7,024 nucleotides of DNA from contig JAQVLM010000166.1 in the NCBI GenBank assembly GCA_028704125.1, forward strand, positions 1 through 7,024, given 5' to 3'. The notes under the pieces are model-generated. The model ran no database searches. It was not told the origin of the DNA and was given only the letters and a program-made list of their open reading frames with translations. The position numbers and the translations under genes were made by a program. Source of the stretch: Opitutales bacterium (lineage in GTDB: Bacteria; Verrucomicrobiota; Verrucomicrobiia; Opitutales; JAFGAQ01). The first letter of the stretch is position 1; the number at the start of each line of letters is the position of its first letter. This document shows positions 5,832 to 7,024 of this stretch, piece by piece.

Positions 5832-7024
5832 TCACTCCGGAATCCCGCGATCCGGGAAAAAGTCGGCCTGGATACGCCACAGTTTGGCGTATTGACCATT
5901 GCGGACAAGGAGCGCTTCGTGGGTCCCCTGTTCGATGATGCATCCATGATCCAGGCATACAATGTTGTGAGCCCTTCGTATAGTGGAAAGCCGATGGGCG
6001 ATGACCAATACGGTCCGGCCTGTCATCAGGCGGTCGAGGGCCGCTTGAATGAGCTGTTCGGTTTCGGTATCCACACTTGAGGTGGCCTCATCCAGAATGA
6101 TGATTTTGGGATCCCGCAGAAGGATGCGGGCGATGGTCAGGCGTTGTTTCTCCCCTTGGCTCAGGCGGACACCCCGCTCCCCGATGAGGGTGTGGATTCC
6201 ATCGGGAAGCCGATCGACAAAATCGAGAGCATGGGCATCTTTCAATGCCTCACGGATCCGGTCTTCTGAGGCGCCGTCGTTTGCCAGACGCATATTGGAC
6301 AGGACCGATCCATCAAAGAGAAACGGTTCCTGCGCAACAGTCCCAATCGCTCCCCGCAGCTCCGCGAGGTCCAGATCCCGCACATCCACGCCGCCAATGC
6401 TGACTGAGCCGGAGAGGACATCGTAGTAGCGCAGCAGGAGGTTGGCCACGGTGCTTTTTCCCGCACCGGTGTGTCCAACCAAAGCGGTGACTTGTCCGTT
6501 GATCAGGGTCAGATCAAAATCGCGCAGAACTTCCGGCCGGTCGGGATACGCGAAATTCACCCGGGAGAATTTCACTTCCTGGGATCCGGTGGGAAAAGGT
6601 TTCGGATCGGGTCGGCTGGTGACGCTAACCGGATGATCGAGGATCTCGAACACACGGTCTCCGGCCGCTTTTCCCGCTGCGAGCAGATGATTGATTCCGT
6701 TGAGCCGGTTGACGGGTTCGAAGAGCATCCCCGCGTAGGCGAAGAAGGTTACAAATCCCCCGTAAGTAAAGGTGGGGTCCGTGTGCAGGAGATGTCCTCC
6801 GTATCCCACCACTGCGATCAGTCCGAAGCTCGAAATGAAACTGGTCCCGGGGGAATAGAGTGACCAGCGCCACATCGCCTTGAGGGTGCGTTTGCGGAGT
6901 TCACGGGCCACTTCCGAAAAGCGCGTTGACTCCCGTTGTTGGAGGGCAAACGATTGGATGAGGCGGTTGCCCTGAATGTCCTCAACGAGAACGCTGTTCA
7001 TTTCCGCTGAGCTCTCCCGGACCT
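5832..7024 (-). CDS. ABC exporter, fused membrane and ATPase domains (MsbA-like), 5' end beyond the window
   Basis: The C-terminal 396 residues of a type IV (MsbA/Sav1866-like) half-transporter are visible. The frame stays open to the right edge: VRESSAE precedes the first visible Met at 7001, so that Met is internal. Residue numbers here count from it. The visible membrane-domain part includes the SVLVEDIQGNRLIQSF coupling region typical of exporters and the last two membrane helices (about 52-75 and 78-95). The ATPase domain runs from about 143: Walker A GHTGAGKST (176-184), Q-loop Gln224 in AQEPFLFDGSV, signature LSQGEKQR (280-287), Walker B IIILDEAT (300-307) with Glu305, D-loop SSVD (308-311) and H-loop His336. 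All catalytic residues are present, so it should be active. LSQGE in place of LSGGQ is common in this exporter group. Substrate cannot be told from sequence; lipid A-core or phospholipid export, peptide export and multidrug efflux are all possible. The next gene starts about 220 bp downstream. Confidence 0.93.
   Translation of the reverse strand, partial: VRESSAEMNSVLVEDIQGNRLIQSFALQQRESTRFSEVARELRKRTLKAMWRWSLYSPGTSFISSFGLIAVVGYGGHLLHTDPTFTYGGFVTFFAYAGMLFEPVNRLNGINHLLAAGKAAGDRVFEILDHPVSVTSRPDPKPFPTGSQEVKFSRVNFAYPDRPEVLRDFDLTLINGQVTALVGHTGAGKSTVANLLLRYYDVLSGSVSIGGVDVRDLDLAELRGAIGTVAQEPFLFDGSVLSNMRLANDGASEDRIREALKDAHALDFVDRLPDGIHTLIGERGVRLSQGEKQRLTIARILLRDPKIIILDEATSSVDTETEQLIQAALDRLMTGRTVLVIAHRLSTIRRAHNIVCLDHGCIIEQGTHEALLVRNGQYAKLWRIQADFFPDRGIPE

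Noticed and set aside
5702..5962. Minus-strand 86-codon frame at the end of the exporter and into the gap
   Set aside because: It mostly overlaps the exporter ATPase in another frame, has no recognisable motif, and nothing supports an independent gene.
6140..6165. LSQGE in place of LSGGQ in the exporter signature motif
   Set aside because: This variant is common in MsbA-like exporters and all other catalytic motifs are intact, so it is not evidence of lost activity.

Overview
The window holds seven tightly packed protein-coding genes, all on the minus strand. I found no RNA gene, mobile element or CRISPR array. An MCE/Mla phospholipid-transport cassette and an MsbA-type exporter point to a diderm (Gram-negative-type) bacterium. 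Moderate GC, scarce Shine-Dalgarno motifs and a WP-repeat secreted protein would fit a Verrucomicrobiota/PVC-like genome. That placement is an inference from general character, not from a marker gene.

Layout in the direction of transcription (right to left). (1) The 3' part of a fused ABC exporter (membrane domain plus ATPase) enters from the right edge and stops at 5832. (2) A gap of about 220 bp carries a candidate sigma70-like promoter wrapped by an imperfect inverted repeat. (3) A 519-residue exported protein at 4050-5609 is built from about 17-19 short repeats with an aromatic/proline core, spaced roughly 17-22 residues apart over its central part. (4) After a gap of about 120 bp comes a compact mlaE-mlaF-mlaD cassette (3929 to 1273): permease, ATPase and membrane-anchored MCE substrate-binding protein. 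mlaE and mlaF are 21 bp apart, and mlaF and mlaD overlap by 4 bp (ATGA). (5) After about 150 bp there is a stand-alone histidine phosphotransfer (HPt) protein at 747-1124. (6) Directly downstream, in the same frame as the HPt gene, is an open frame with no usable ATG. It encodes two membrane segments and a long acidic Ser/Pro/Glu/Thr-rich linker and runs off the left edge.

How they may work together: MlaE, MlaF and MlaD form an inner-membrane ABC complex that moves phospholipids between inner and outer membranes. No mlaB (STAS), mlaC (periplasmic carrier) or mlaA (outer-membrane lipoprotein) gene is visible here. The exported repeat protein and the MsbA-like exporter next door give the neighbourhood a cell-envelope theme, but no functional link is proven. 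The HPt protein and the membrane/linker protein look like a separate unit, possibly signalling-related.

The least familiar parts are the repeat protein and the left-edge gene, whose translation start is unclear.
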